The notes under the pieces are model-generated. The model ran no database searches. It was given only the letters and a program-made list of their open reading frames with translations, and had not been told where the DNA came from. From contig JAMWZC010000004.1 of assembly GCA_024304985.1 (NCBI GenBank), positions 372,001-436,000 on the forward strand: 64,000 bases of DNA. The letters are read 5' to 3'. Of the stretch, positions 1 through 8,437 are shown in pieces. Numbering within the stretch: position 1 is the first letter of the stretch; each line of letters starts with the position of its first letter. Made by a program: the position numbers and the translations under genes. The DNA is from Paracoccaceae bacterium (GTDB lineage: Bacteria; Pseudomonadota; Alphaproteobacteria; Rhodobacterales; Rhodobacteraceae).

Positions 1-844
1 AGACCTGCACGCAGGCCTGCCCGCCTTCCATGTGCAGGGCGATCACATCCGCCTCGGCCACGCCGCGCGGGTTGATGCCCTGCACCGTCTGCACCTGCGT
101 CAGCGCGCGGATACGGTCGCGCAGAGCGGCGGCGCGCTCGAATTCCATGTCGTCCGAGGCTTGCTGCATCTGCGCGGCCAGCGTTTCCTGCACCGCAGTG
201 GAGCGGCCCGACAGGAAGCGCACGGCGTCGGCGACAGTCGCGGCATAATCGGCTTTCGAGATCTCGCCCGTGCAAGGGGCCGAGCAGCGCTTGATCTGAT
301 GCAGAAGGCAGGGCCGTGTCCGGCTGGAGAACATCGCATCCGAGCAGTTGCGCAGCAGGAATACCTTTTGCAACTGGTTCAGCGTGCGGTTCACCGCGCC
401 AGCGCTGGCGAAAGGGCCGAAATACTGCCCCTTGTCCTTGCGCGCGCCGCGATGCTTGGTGATCATCGGAAAATCGTGATCCCCGGTGATCAGGATGTTC
501 GGAAAGCTTTTGTCGTCGCGCAAGAGCACGTTGTAACGCGGCTTGAGCTGCTTGATGAGGTTCTGCTCCAACAGCAGGGCCTCGGTCTCGGTCCTTGTGG
601 TCAGAAACATCATCCCGGCCGTTTCCGAGATCATCCGCGCGATCCGCCCCGAATGGCCCGAGGGGCGCGCATAGTTCGACACCCGCGCCTTGAGATTGCG
701 CGCCTTGCCCACATAGAGCACGCGGCTTTGCGCATCCAGCATCCGGTAGACGCCCGGCGAGCCGTCGAGCGTCTTCAGGTAATCCTGTATCAGGGCATAT
801 CCGGTGAGGGCCTGCGCCTCGGTCTGGTCGGGTGTGTCGGTCAT
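1..844 (-). CDS. uvrC: Excinuclease ABC subunit C, 5' part (cut by window edge)
   Basis: UvrC makes the two incisions flanking a lesion in UvrABC nucleotide excision repair. Reading leftward from the ATG at 844 the protein begins [19 protein letters not shown] and continues to the window edge, about 281 residues. The N-terminal GIY-YIG nuclease domain is visible ([10 protein letters not shown], then [14 protein letters not shown]), followed by the cysteine-containing region ([19 protein letters not shown]) and the start of the UVR motif region ([15 protein letters not shown]), which binds UvrB. The C-terminal endonuclease and HhH domains lie outside the window. The frame is open throughout, so it looks functional. 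The region 845-1165 upstream has no gene and should hold its promoter. Confidence 0.93.
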   Translation of the reverse strand, partial: MTDTPDQTEAQALTGYALIQDYLKTLDGSPGVYRMLDAQSRVLYVGKARNLKARVSNYARPSGHSGRIARMISETAGMMFLTTRTETEALLLEQNLIKQLKPRYNVLLRDDKSFPNILITGDHDFPMITKHRGARKDKGQYFGPFASAGAVNRTLNQLQKVFLLRNCSDAMFSSRTRPCLLHQIKRCSAPCTGEISKADYAATVADAVRFLSGRSTAVQETLAAQMQQASDDMEFERAAALRDRIRALTQVQTVQGINPRGVAEADVIALHMEGGQACVQV

Positions 845-992
845 GCGTTCAGAGGTATGATTCTTTGCGCCTCGCTGCAATCTTTGCCGCGCAGGGGCAA
901 GGGCAAACATGTCCCCGTTTTCTGTGGATAAGTCTGGAGACAAGTTTTCGCCATCTGGAAATTTTCCTTAGTTCCGGCCCGCTTCGCTGAAT

Positions 993-1028
993 TGCCTAAT
1001 TTTTAGGCAGTATTTCAAGCACTTGAAA
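993..1028. promoter_or_regulatory. Two adjacent inverted repeats in the 845-1165 intergenic region
   Basis: The 320-bp AT-richer gap upstream of uvrC holds two close dyads: TGCCTAA-TTT-TTAGGCA at 993-1009 and TTTCAAG-CA-CTTGAAA at 1013-1028. They could be protein-binding sites or a hairpin ending the SDR transcript at 1166. I cannot assign a regulator or a clear -35/-10 pair. The rest of the gap shows nothing else I can support. Confidence 0.35.
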
Positions 1029-1165
1029 ACATTCACAAATATTTTCACTCATTGCAAAATACTGAAAACGTTAGGGTTTTTGTAACGGTGGCGTAACAGC
1101 GGCGTGAACGGTGCAAAACTTTGACGGGGTTGATGCCGGGAACGGTGATTTGACCTGCCCCGGCG

Positions 1166-1948
1166 TCACTCGACGCCCAGAACGTCCGGTGTTTGCCAAC
1201 CCAGATGCTGCCCGCCATCGACGCACAAAAGTTGCCCGGTGACGGCAGGCGCGTCGAGGAAATACCCCAAAGCCGCCGTGATGTCCGCGGGGTTCGCGCC
1301 GCGCCCCAGAACGGTGGCCGCACGCTGATCGGCGAAGTGCCTGTCCGACTGCCGCGCGCCTTGCAGAGTCGGCCCCGGACCGATGGCATTGACCCGGATA
1401 CGCGGGGCCAGCGCCTGCGCCGAGGTCTGTGTCAGCGCCCAGAGGCCCATCTTGGCCAGGGTATAGGTCATGAACTCGGGCGTGAGCTTGCGCACGCGCT
1501 GGTCGATCATGTTGACGATCAAGCCTTGAGCAAAAGGCTCTCCCGCCGCGTCGCGTCCGGCATCGGGTATGGCGGCGGCCATGGCCTGCGTCAGGATGAA
1601 GGGCGCGCGCAGGTTGCTGTCGAAGTGCCGGTCCCATCCGGTCCGGGTAGCCGTTTGAATAGTGTCATACTCGAAGATCGACGCGTTGTTGACCAGACAG
1701 GTCACGGGACCACCCAGCGCCTGCATCGCGGCGGGGATCAGCGCATGGGTTTCCCCCTCCTCCAGCAGATCCGCCTGAAGGGTCACGGCGCGACGGCCCT
1801 TGGCGCGGATCAGCGTGGCCACATCTTCCGCCTCGGGCTGCGAGGATGCGTAATGCACCGCCACGTCAAAGCCGCGATCCGCCAGATACAGCGCCATGGC
1901 CCGGCCCAACCGCTTGCCCGCCCCGGTCACAAGCGCGATCTTGTCCAT
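1166..1948 (-). CDS. SDR-family oxidoreductase, FolM/pteridine-reductase-like
   Basis: A 260-residue NADPH-type short-chain dehydrogenase. The Rossmann start TGAGKRLGRAMA (8-19) has the Arg-rich form seen in FolM and PTR1 pteridine reductases rather than TGxxxGIG. NNAS is at 87-90 and the YxxxK pair is Tyr162/Lys166. Thirteen residues before the Tyr, where most SDRs have the catalytic Ser, this protein has Asp149, as PTR1 does. It may therefore reduce dihydromonapterin or another pterin; a generic SDR role remains possible. The ATG at 1948 was chosen because AAAGGGG lies 8 bases upstream; a GTG two codons earlier is less well placed. It is on the same strand as uvrC, about 320 bp away. Confidence 0.75.
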   Translation of the reverse strand: MDKIALVTGAGKRLGRAMALYLADRGFDVAVHYASSQPEAEDVATLIRAKGRRAVTLQADLLEEGETHALIPAAMQALGGPVTCLVNNASIFEYDTIQTATRTGWDRHFDSNLRAPFILTQAMAAAIPDAGRDAAGEPFAQGLIVNMIDQRVRKLTPEFMTYTLAKMGLWALTQTSAQALAPRIRVNAIGPGPTLQGARQSDRHFADQRAATVLGRGANPADITAALGYFLDAPAVTGQLLCVDGGQHLGWQTPDVLGVE

Positions 1949-2001
1949 GCTCACATCCCCTTTGCCGCATTGTCCCGTTCACCCGCGCACATCTGCCTGC
2001 G

Positions 2002-2970
2002 TCAGAGGAACATGCTCCAGACATAGGCCACATACAGCACGATCAAGATGCCCCCCCAGACGCGACCGATATTCTGGCGCAGGAACACGAAAGGGATCAA
2101 GAGCAGCGAGGCCGCCAGCATCACCCAAAGGTCAAGCGTCAGGAATTGCTGATCGACCGGGATCGGTGCGACAAGCGAGGCGACACCGATGATGCCGAGC
2201 AGGTTGAAGAAGTTCGACCCGATCACGTTGCCCAACGCCACATCGGCCTGACGGCGGATGGCCGCCATCACCGTTGTCGCCAGTTCCGGCATCGAGGTGC
2301 CCACGGCCACCAGCGTGAGGCCGATCACCGTCTCGCTGATGCCGAAAGTGCGGGCGATGACGGTGGCGCTGTCCACAAGGATATCGGCACCCAGCGGCAG
2401 GCCCGCCAGACCCAGCACCAGAAACAGGATGATCTTCCACCACGGCATGTCGGGGTCCGCCCCTTCCAGCTCGTCCAGATCGTCGCTGTCGTCGATCCCT
2501 TCCGCGACCAGCGTCGCCGCAGCCTTGTGCTTGCGCGCATCGCGGAACATGTCGGCCAGCGCCAAGGCAAGAGCCCCCAGCAGGATCACCCCCGATATCC
2601 AGTCGAACACGCCCCGGAAGGCCAGCGCGATGAACAGAAGAGAGGCCGCGATCATCACGACAAAACTTTTGCGCGTGTCATGTTCGGCTGTATGCATTAC
2701 GGCGATGAGGGCCGGAATACCCAGAACCAGCAGGATATTGGCGGTGTTCGACCCCACGACATTGCCCATCGCGATGCCCGGAACACCGTTAAGCGCGGCC
2801 TTTACCGAGATCAGCAACTCCGGCGCCGACGTGCCGAAAGCCACGATTGTCAAACTGACGATCAGCGCCGGGATTCCGATCCGCAGTGCGAGGTTCACCG
2901 CACCCTTGACCAGCGCATCACCTGCAAACAGCAGGATTACCAGCCCGAGGGCCGCCATCAACCAGACCAT
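2002..2970 (-). CDS. Calcium/sodium antiporter, CaCA superfamily (YrbG-like)
   Basis: A 322-residue inner-membrane cation/Ca2+ exchanger with about ten hydrophobic segments. The two inverted alpha repeats of the CaCA superfamily are clear: FGTSAPELLISVKAAL followed by GNVVGSNTANILLVLG in the first half, and VAVGTSMPELATTVMAA followed by GNVIGSNFFNLLGIIG in the second. The Glu in each xPEL motif is an expected ion ligand. A charged acidic cytoplasmic loop (EGIDDSDDLDELEGADPD) separates the halves. An AAAGGA ribosome site precedes the ATG, and the gene follows the small protein at 2974-3141 by 3 bp, so the two and the S49 peptidase are probably one transcript. Confidence 0.88.
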   Translation of the reverse strand: MVWLMAALGLVILLFAGDALVKGAVNLALRIGIPALIVSLTIVAFGTSAPELLISVKAALNGVPGIAMGNVVGSNTANILLVLGIPALIAVMHTAEHDTRKSFVVMIAASLLFIALAFRGVFDWISGVILLGALALALADMFRDARKHKAAATLVAEGIDDSDDLDELEGADPDMPWWKIILFLVLGLAGLPLGADILVDSATVIARTFGISETVIGLTLVAVGTSMPELATTVMAAIRRQADVALGNVIGSNFFNLLGIIGVASLVAPIPVDQQFLTLDLWVMLAASLLLIPFVFLRQNIGRVWGGILIVLYVAYVWSMFL

Positions 2971-2973
2971 GAC

Positions 2974-3141
2974 TTATCCTTTGTTATGTCCGCAGGAACA
3001 GGGACCGCGCCCGATGCGGTAACGTTTGCAAGACGGGCAGCGCGCTGCTTCAAGCCGCTTCTGCCCGGGAAACTTGATCTTGCCGAACATGGCGAGGACG
3101 CCCATGCCGACCAGAAAGAGGACAACGATTTTCAGGATCAC
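2974..3141 (-). CDS. Small membrane protein with a C-terminal zinc-ribbon-like Cys cluster
   Basis: A 55-residue ORF with a GTG start one base after the S49 peptidase stop and its TAA 3 bp before the antiporter ATG. It begins with one hydrophobic helix (ILKIVVLFLVGMGVLAMF), then a basic stretch, then CPSCKRYRIGRGPCSCG, a CxxC...CxC cluster that could bind zinc. The tight packing between two translated genes and the coherent membrane-plus-ribbon design support that it is real, although it is too short for a usual ORF cutoff. The function is unknown. Inference only: an accessory factor for the neighbouring peptidase or transporter. Confidence 0.6.
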   Translation of the reverse strand: MILKIVVLFLVGMGVLAMFGKIKFPGQKRLEAARCPSCKRYRIGRGPCSCGHNKG

Positions 3142-3142
3142 G

Positions 3143-3949
3143 TCAAAGCCCGAAACGCGCGAAGGCCGCGCGCTCCTCTATGCCGGCCAAGGCATCCTGC
3201 GCCAGTGTCGCCCCGAAACGCTGGAACAGACTGCGCCGCCGCCCATAACGGGCCAGACGCACCTTGTCGCCATAGAGTTCCTTGAGCTTCGGTTCCAGAT
3301 GGGCGATCCCGTCGATCAGGCCCAGTTGCTGCGCCTGCCCCCCCAGCCAGAAACGCCCCGTGAACAGGTCGGGATCATCGGCCAGCTTCGCACCGCGCCG
3401 CGACCGGACATAGGCCACGAAACTGTCGTGCAGCCCGCCCAGAAGTTCCTTGAGCCGGGCGACATCCTCGGGCTTTTCGGGCAGGAACGGGTCCAGCATG
3501 CTTTTGGAGTCGGCCGAGGTATAGACCCGCCGCTCCACCCCTTGCTTGGCCAGCGCCACATGCGCGCCAAAACCGGCCGAGATCACGCCGATCGACCCCA
3601 CGATCGAGCCGGTATCGGCCCAGATATCATCCGCCGCCGCCGCCAGCCAATAACCGCCCGAGGCGGCCACATCCTCGACAAAGGCATGAACGGGGATTTT
3701 CTTTTCAGCCGCCAGCCGCCGGATGCGCGCCGCGATCAGGGCCGATTGCACGGGCGAGCCGCCGGGTGAGTTCAGCACCAAGGCTACCGCACGCGGCTTG
3801 CCGCGCCGAAAGGCACGCTCCAGCACGGGGCCGATGGCCTCGTCACTCAGAGGGCTGCGGGGGCCGGAGCCGATGCTGCCGGCAAGGCGCACGACGGCCA
3901 CGACCGGGTCGGCCTTCATGAAGGGGATATAGCGTTTCATGGGCTGCAT
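3143..3949 (-). CDS. S49 family serine peptidase (SppA/SohB-like)
   Basis: A 268-residue signal-peptide-peptidase-type enzyme that cleaves membrane-embedded leader remnants. The ClpP/crotonase-like core shows VVAVVRLAGSIGSG near the start, NSPGGSPVQSALIAARI, and the nucleophile loop EDVAASGGYWLAAAAD, where the Ser of ASGGY is the likely catalytic residue. SIVGSIGVISAGFG and ERRVYTSADSKSMLDPF are also typical of S49. It is about the length of the half-size SohB/SppA36 forms. No strong N-terminal membrane helix is seen. ATG codons at 3949 and three codons later are both possible starts. It is probably translationally coupled to the small protein at 2974-3141. Confidence 0.88.
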   Translation of the reverse strand: MQPMKRYIPFMKADPVVAVVRLAGSIGSGPRSPLSDEAIGPVLERAFRRGKPRAVALVLNSPGGSPVQSALIAARIRRLAAEKKIPVHAFVEDVAASGGYWLAAAADDIWADTGSIVGSIGVISAGFGAHVALAKQGVERRVYTSADSKSMLDPFLPEKPEDVARLKELLGGLHDSFVAYVRSRRGAKLADDPDLFTGRFWLGGQAQQLGLIDGIAHLEPKLKELYGDKVRLARYGRRRSLFQRFGATLAQDALAGIEERAAFARFGL

Positions 3950-4052
3950 GTAGAATGTGCCCCTGCGACAAACAAGGCGCGTGGGCCAAACAACATGGGA
4001 CGGGGGCGGATTATTTCGCCCCCTGCCCGGACCGTTACGCCGATTGTCGCGC

Positions 4053-4574
4053 TCACCCCTTCAGACGGCTGAGCCAGCCCTTCTTCTTGGGCGCCTCTTC
4101 GGTGCTGTCGGCGGTTGCGGCCTCGTCCTCTGCCGGGCCTTCGACGACGTTCTGGAAATTCTCGAAGAACTGATCGGCCATCTTCTTGGCAAAGCCGTCG
4201 ATCAGGCGGCTGCCCAGTTGTGCCAGCTTGCCGCCAACCTTGGCCTCGACGTCATAGATCAGACGCGTACCCTCGGGGATATCCTCCAGCCGCACCTTGG
4301 CCTCGCCCTTGGCGAAACCGGCAGCACCCCCCTTGCCCTCGCCTGACAGGGTCAGGCTCTCGCCCTCGACCATGTCGGTGAGGCTGACCTGGCCCTTGAA
4401 GGTGGCCTTCACCGGGCCGACCTTCTGCACGACGGTCGCTTCAAACCCGTCTTGCGGGTTGCCCGTCACCTCTTGCGCGCCGGGCACACATTCCTTGAGG
4501 ACATCGGCGCTGAGCAAGGCCGCCCAGACCTCGGAGCGGGGAGCGTTGATGTCGCGTTGATCGTTCATCTGCAT
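4053..4574 (-). CDS. CoxG-like SRPBCC protein (carbon monoxide dehydrogenase subunit G family)
   Basis: A 173-residue START/SRPBCC-fold protein. The family hallmarks are APRSEVWAALLSADVLKECVPGAQEV, VGPVKATFKGQVSLTDMV and the glycine-rich GEGKGGAAGFAKGEAKVRL, followed by GGKLAQLGSRLIDGFAKKMADQFFENF. CoxG recruits or matures CO dehydrogenase in some bacteria, but no coxSML genes occur in this window and such lone homologues are common, so a general lipid- or membrane-associated role is as likely. The C-terminus is acidic then basic (EEAPKKKGWLSRLKG). The start at 4574 has GAAGGACC upstream; the longer frame to 4679 has a non-family N-terminus and was rejected. Confidence 0.82.
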   Translation of the reverse strand: MQMNDQRDINAPRSEVWAALLSADVLKECVPGAQEVTGNPQDGFEATVVQKVGPVKATFKGQVSLTDMVEGESLTLSGEGKGGAAGFAKGEAKVRLEDIPEGTRLIYDVEAKVGGKLAQLGSRLIDGFAKKMADQFFENFQNVVEGPAEDEAATADSTEEAPKKKGWLSRLKG

Positions 4575-4732
4575 GGGTGAGAGGTCCTTCTTTGGCCGTG
4601 TTCTGGCATATCGTGCACGACAGACTAGCCCAGCCTTGACGCTGCGCCAAGCGGTCTGACGCAGGTTCCAGAAAGACACTGGTCGCGGGCCTCTGTCAGG
4701 GCTAGGGATAGGCTGATTGCAAAGGTATTTCC

Positions 4733-5716
4733 ATGCGCACGCCCCTTGTCACCGTTCCGCAGAACACCGCCGCCGGGATCGGATTCGTTCTTGCGGGGAT
4801 GGTCGCGATCTCGATCAATGATGTGCTGATCAAGGCGCTGTCGGGCGGCTATCCCCTGCATCAGATGGTGTTCATCCGCTCGGCCATCGGAATCGTGTTC
4901 AGCCTGATGCTGGTGCAGATGGAAGGCGGCTTCAGCATCCTGCGCACACGCAATCCGGGGCTGCATCTGATGCGCGGCGGATTGGTCGTCATCTCGAACC
5001 TGACCTATTTCGCGGCACTGGCCGTGATTCCGCTGGCAGAAGCCACGGCGCTGTTCTTTGTGGCGCCGCTGATGATCACCCTGCTGTCGATCCCGCTTCT
5101 GGGAGAAAAGGTCGGCCCGTTGCGGCTGGTTGCGGTCAGCGTCGGTTTTGCCGGTGTGGTGCTGATGATGCGGCCATGGGACAGCGATACGCAGGTGTCG
5201 CGCGTGATCCTGTTTCTGCCGGTGCTGTCGGCCCTGACCTATGCGCTGAACCAGATCCTGACGCGGCGGCTGGGGGCCAGCACCCGCGCTTCGGCCATGG
5301 CGGTCTATATTCAGGGGATATTCATTGTAGTCTCGCTTGGGTTCTACGCCGTTGCCGGAGACGGCCGCTATGCGGTGGGGGTCGAGAACGGCTCGCTGCA
5401 ATTCCTGCTGCGCGCATGGGTCTGGCCTGAAGGGACAGACCGCTGGCTGTTTCTGGGTCTGGGGCTGAACTCGGCCATCATCGGTTTTTCGCTGGCGCAA
5501 GCCTATCGGCTGGCCGATGCGGCGGTGGTCGCGCCGTTCGAATATATCGGGCTGCCGCTGGCGATCTTCTGGGGCTGGGTGATCTGGGGCGAGGTGCCTG
5601 TGCCCGTGGTCTGGGCCGGCAGCGCACTGATCCTTGGGTCTGGCGTGTTCGTGTTCATCCGCAAAAGGATGCAAAGCCGCCGTCTGGCCGCGACACCGGT
5701 GCAAGGGCGACAATAA
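4733..5716 (+). CDS. DMT-superfamily transporter with two EamA domains
   Basis: A 327-residue inner-membrane protein with ten predicted helices in two EamA repeats, the second beginning near residue 155 (SRVILFLPVLSALTYALNQI). Members export amino acids, purines or other metabolites or import carboxylates; the substrate cannot be read from the sequence. Recognisable family features are the N-terminal LAGMVAISINDVLIKALSG, IPLAEATALFFVAPLM in repeat 1 and LADAAVVAPFEYIGLPLAIFWG in repeat 2. It is transcribed alone, converging on the TRAP operon and separated from it by a strong hairpin. Confidence 0.88.
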   Translation: MRTPLVTVPQNTAAGIGFVLAGMVAISINDVLIKALSGGYPLHQMVFIRSAIGIVFSLMLVQMEGGFSILRTRNPGLHLMRGGLVVISNLTYFAALAVIPLAEATALFFVAPLMITLLSIPLLGEKVGPLRLVAVSVGFAGVVLMMRPWDSDTQVSRVILFLPVLSALTYALNQILTRRLGASTRASAMAVYIQGIFIVVSLGFYAVAGDGRYAVGVENGSLQFLLRAWVWPEGTDRWLFLGLGLNSAIIGFSLAQAYRLADAAVVAPFEYIGLPLAIFWGWVIWGEVPVPVVWAGSALILGSGVFVFIRKRMQSRRLAATPVQGRQ

Positions 5717-5739
5717 GGCTGGTGAGTGGCACCGGACAG

Positions 5740-5771
5740 CAAGAGGGCAGACGATGTCCCCTGCCCTCTTG
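5740..5771. terminator. Bidirectional hairpin terminator between convergent genes
   Basis: An 11-bp perfect stem (CAAGAGGGCAG paired with CTGCCCTCTTG) with a 10-base loop lies between the convergent ends of the DMT gene (5716) and the TRAP binding-protein gene (5793). A-rich and T-rich ends on the stem fit termination in both directions. Confidence 0.75.
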
Positions 5772-5792
5772 GTCTTCAGTCGTGCCTGATCA

Positions 5793-6863
5793 TCAACCGC
5801 GCCCGGACAGCATCGGGATCGTCATGTCCTTGGCATAGGCATTGGCCTGCGCCAGATAGGCATCATAGCTTTCGCGCACGCGGGCCACGTCTTCGGAGGC
5901 GGCGGTCAATTCGTCCTGCACCTCGCCCCATGCGGCGCGCATGCCGTCCACGATCTCGGGGCTGAATTGCAGGAACTGCACGCCATCCGCCCGCAGGCTT
6001 TCCATCGCCTGCGCATTGAAGAAATCAAACTGCGCCTGCGTTTCCAGCGCCACGGATTGCGCGGCCATTTCGCAGATCATCTGCAGATCGGGTGACAGTT
6101 CGGCCCAGGCATCCCGGTTGAACACGATGGCCAGCCCGGCGCCCGGCTCGTTATAGGCGGGCAGGTAGCACAGCTTGGTCACCTTTTGCAGACCAAAGGC
6201 CTGATCCAGCATCGGACCGACCCATTCGGCGGCATCAATGGCACCCGACTGCATCGACTGGAAGATCTCGGGCGGGGGCATCAGAACGGCGTTCACACCC
6301 AGTTTGCGATAAATCTCGCCACCCAGACCAGCGATGCGCATGTTCAGACCCTTCAGGTCTTCCAGCGTGTTCACCTCGTTCTTGAACCAGCCCCCCGATT
6401 GGGTGTTGGAATTGCCGCAATAGAAGCCCTTGAGGTTACGCTGGGCGTAGATGTCGTCCCAGATCTCTTGCCCACCGCCCCATTTGAGCCATGCGAAATG
6501 CTCGTTCGAGGTCATGCCGAAGGGCACGGCGGTGAACCAGTGGATCGCGGGGTTCTTGCCGGCGGCATAGTAGGTCGGCCCGTGGCCTACCGGAGCATTG
6601 CCCTGCTGCACGGCATCCTCGACCGCGAAGGGCGGGACCAGTTCGCCGCCGCCATGGACGGTGAAGTTCAACCGCCCGTCGGACATAGCGGCGACCACCT
6701 CGGCGAAGCGGGTGACGTTGGTGCCCACGCCCGGCGCGTTCTTGGGAAAGGCCGTGGGCAGGTTCCACGTGATGTTGCCCTGCGCGATGGCGGGGGCTGC
6801 CAGTGCGGTCGCAGCAGCGGCCACACCGGCCCCGCTGGCCAGAAAGTCACGTCTTTTCATCAT
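5793..6863 (-). CDS. TRAP transporter solute-binding protein (TakP/DctP-like, Tat signal)
   Basis: A 356-residue periplasmic binding protein. It begins MMKRRDFLASGAGVAAA and has LAAPAIAQ before the likely cleavage site, a twin-arginine signal. The mature part matches the TakP-type subgroup, whose Rhodobacter sphaeroides member binds 2-oxo acids: GGGELVPPFAVEDAVQQG, NSNTQSGGWFKNEVNT, LNMRIAGLGGEIYRKLGV and DAAEWVGP, where the Arg and the WVGP segment contact the ligand carboxylate. The start at 6863 has GGAGGAGACC just upstream; the longer frame to 7241 overlaps dctM and lacks the signal. It is the last gene of a Q-M-P operon, so an organic acid such as a 2-oxo acid is the probable cargo. Confidence 0.85.
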   Translation of the reverse strand: MMKRRDFLASGAGVAAAATALAAPAIAQGNITWNLPTAFPKNAPGVGTNVTRFAEVVAAMSDGRLNFTVHGGGELVPPFAVEDAVQQGNAPVGHGPTYYAAGKNPAIHWFTAVPFGMTSNEHFAWLKWGGGQEIWDDIYAQRNLKGFYCGNSNTQSGGWFKNEVNTLEDLKGLNMRIAGLGGEIYRKLGVNAVLMPPPEIFQSMQSGAIDAAEWVGPMLDQAFGLQKVTKLCYLPAYNEPGAGLAIVFNRDAWAELSPDLQMICEMAAQSVALETQAQFDFFNAQAMESLRADGVQFLQFSPEIVDGMRAAWGEVQDELTAASEDVARVRESYDAYLAQANAYAKDMTIPMLSGRG

Positions 6864-6892
6864 GGTCTCCTCCAAATGATGGGTGGGTTGTC

Positions 6893-8437
6893 TCAGAACA
6901 ACACGCCGGGCAGCCATGTGGCCAGCGCGGGGAATGCAATCAGGATAGCAAGCCCGATCAGTTGCAGCACCACAAAAGGTGCCACCCCCAGATAGGTGTC
7001 GCGCGTCGTGATCTCGCGCGGGGCGACCGAGCGGAAATAGAACAGCGCAAATCCGAAAGGCGGAGTCAGGAACGAGGTTTGCAGGTTCATCGCCAGCAGC
7101 ACCCCGAACCAGACGGGCGATATGTCTCCGCCCAGCAATGGCGGTCCCAGAAGGGGCACGACGATGTAGATGATCTCTATCGCTTCCAGCAGGAAACCCA
7201 GCAGGAAGACCAGCCCCATGATGATGAAGAGCGCGCCCCATTCGCCACCCGGCAGGTTGCCCAGAAGATGGGCCGCGGCCTCCTCGCCGCCGAATCCGCG
7301 AAAGACCAGCGCCAGCATCGAGGCGGCGATGACGATGCCGAAGACCATACCGGTGATGCGCAACGTCTCTTCCGTGGCGGGGGCCAGAACGCCTGCGCGC
7401 CAGAGTTTCCAGACCGCGACGGCCAATCCCAGCAGCAGCAACACCACCAGCAGCACGGCCAGCCCTGTCGCGACCGCGCCAGCCCGCCCGGTGGTCATCA
7501 GCCGCAGCACCAGCAGCGTCAGCACCGCCAGCGCCCCCAGCCCCACAAGCACCCGCCCCCGCCCTGGCCGGTGATAGCCCGCCATCATCAGTGCGCCTAC
7601 GGCCCCCAGCCCCGCTGCTTCGGTCGTCGTGGCGACCCCGGCAAGGATAGACCCCAGCACGGCAAGGATCATCAGCAGGGGCGGCGCGAAACTGCCGAGG
7701 ATCACGCCCAGCGGGGGGCGTTGGAAGGGTGGCCGCGTGCCGACCGGCGCAGGTGCCGCGCGACCCGCGATGGTCAGCACGGCAAAGGCATAGAGCGCGT
7801 AAAGCCCGACCAGCATCAACCCCGGCAGAAGCGCCCCGGCGAACAGATCGCCCACCGACACGGCATCGGGCGCGAAATTGCCCGCGCGCTGCTGCGCCTC
7901 GAGATAGGTATTGCCGATCTGGTCACCCAGAAGCACCAGCAGGATCGAGGGTGGGATGATCTGGCCCAGCGTGCCGCCGGCGCAGATCAGACCGCTGGCC
8001 AGCGGCTTGGGCACGCCCGCCTGCAACATCGCGGGCAGACTCATCAGCACCAGCATCACCACAGTCGCGCCGACGATGCCGGTCGAGGCGGCGATGATTG
8101 CAGAGAAGATCAGCACCGACACCGCCATGCCCCGTGCCGACCCGCCCAGCATCTGCCCCAGCACCTGCAACATCCGCTCGGACACGCGGGATTTTTCCAG
8201 CAGCACGCCCATCAGCACGAACAAGGGCACCGCCATGAGCAGGGGGTTGGACATGATCCCGTAGACGCGGGCGGGGAAGAAATTCAGGAATCCCAGATCG
8301 AACACGCCGACCAGACTGCCCAGCAGCGCCATCACGAAGGGCACGCCTGCAATGGCCAGCATCGCGGGGATCCCGCTGAGGATGCCTGCGGCCAGCGCCA
8401 GACCCAGCATGATGAGGAAAACCTCCGCCAAGGTCAT
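6893..8437 (-). CDS. TRAP transporter large permease (DctM), extended form
   Basis: A 514-residue membrane subunit that moves solute with Na+ or H+. It starts MTLAEVFLIMLGLALAAGIL at 8437, overlapping dctQ by ATGA. Family blocks include SNPLLMAVPLFVLMGVLLE, ATVVMLVLMSLPAML, GTLGQIIPPSILLVLLGDQ and MNLQTSFLTPPFGFALFYF. It is roughly 80 residues longer than a typical DctM because of added hydrophobic segments in the middle (about 270-350), as in the mannitol/chloroaromatic-type subgroup that pairs with TakP-like binding proteins. The longer upstream frame to 8578 belongs to shadow sequence. Confidence 0.88.
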   Translation of the reverse strand: MTLAEVFLIMLGLALAAGILSGIPAMLAIAGVPFVMALLGSLVGVFDLGFLNFFPARVYGIMSNPLLMAVPLFVLMGVLLEKSRVSERMLQVLGQMLGGSARGMAVSVLIFSAIIAASTGIVGATVVMLVLMSLPAMLQAGVPKPLASGLICAGGTLGQIIPPSILLVLLGDQIGNTYLEAQQRAGNFAPDAVSVGDLFAGALLPGLMLVGLYALYAFAVLTIAGRAAPAPVGTRPPFQRPPLGVILGSFAPPLLMILAVLGSILAGVATTTEAAGLGAVGALMMAGYHRPGRGRVLVGLGALAVLTLLVLRLMTTGRAGAVATGLAVLLVVLLLLGLAVAVWKLWRAGVLAPATEETLRITGMVFGIVIAASMLALVFRGFGGEEAAAHLLGNLPGGEWGALFIIMGLVFLLGFLLEAIEIIYIVVPLLGPPLLGGDISPVWFGVLLAMNLQTSFLTPPFGFALFYFRSVAPREITTRDTYLGVAPFVVLQLIGLAILIAFPALATWLPGVLF

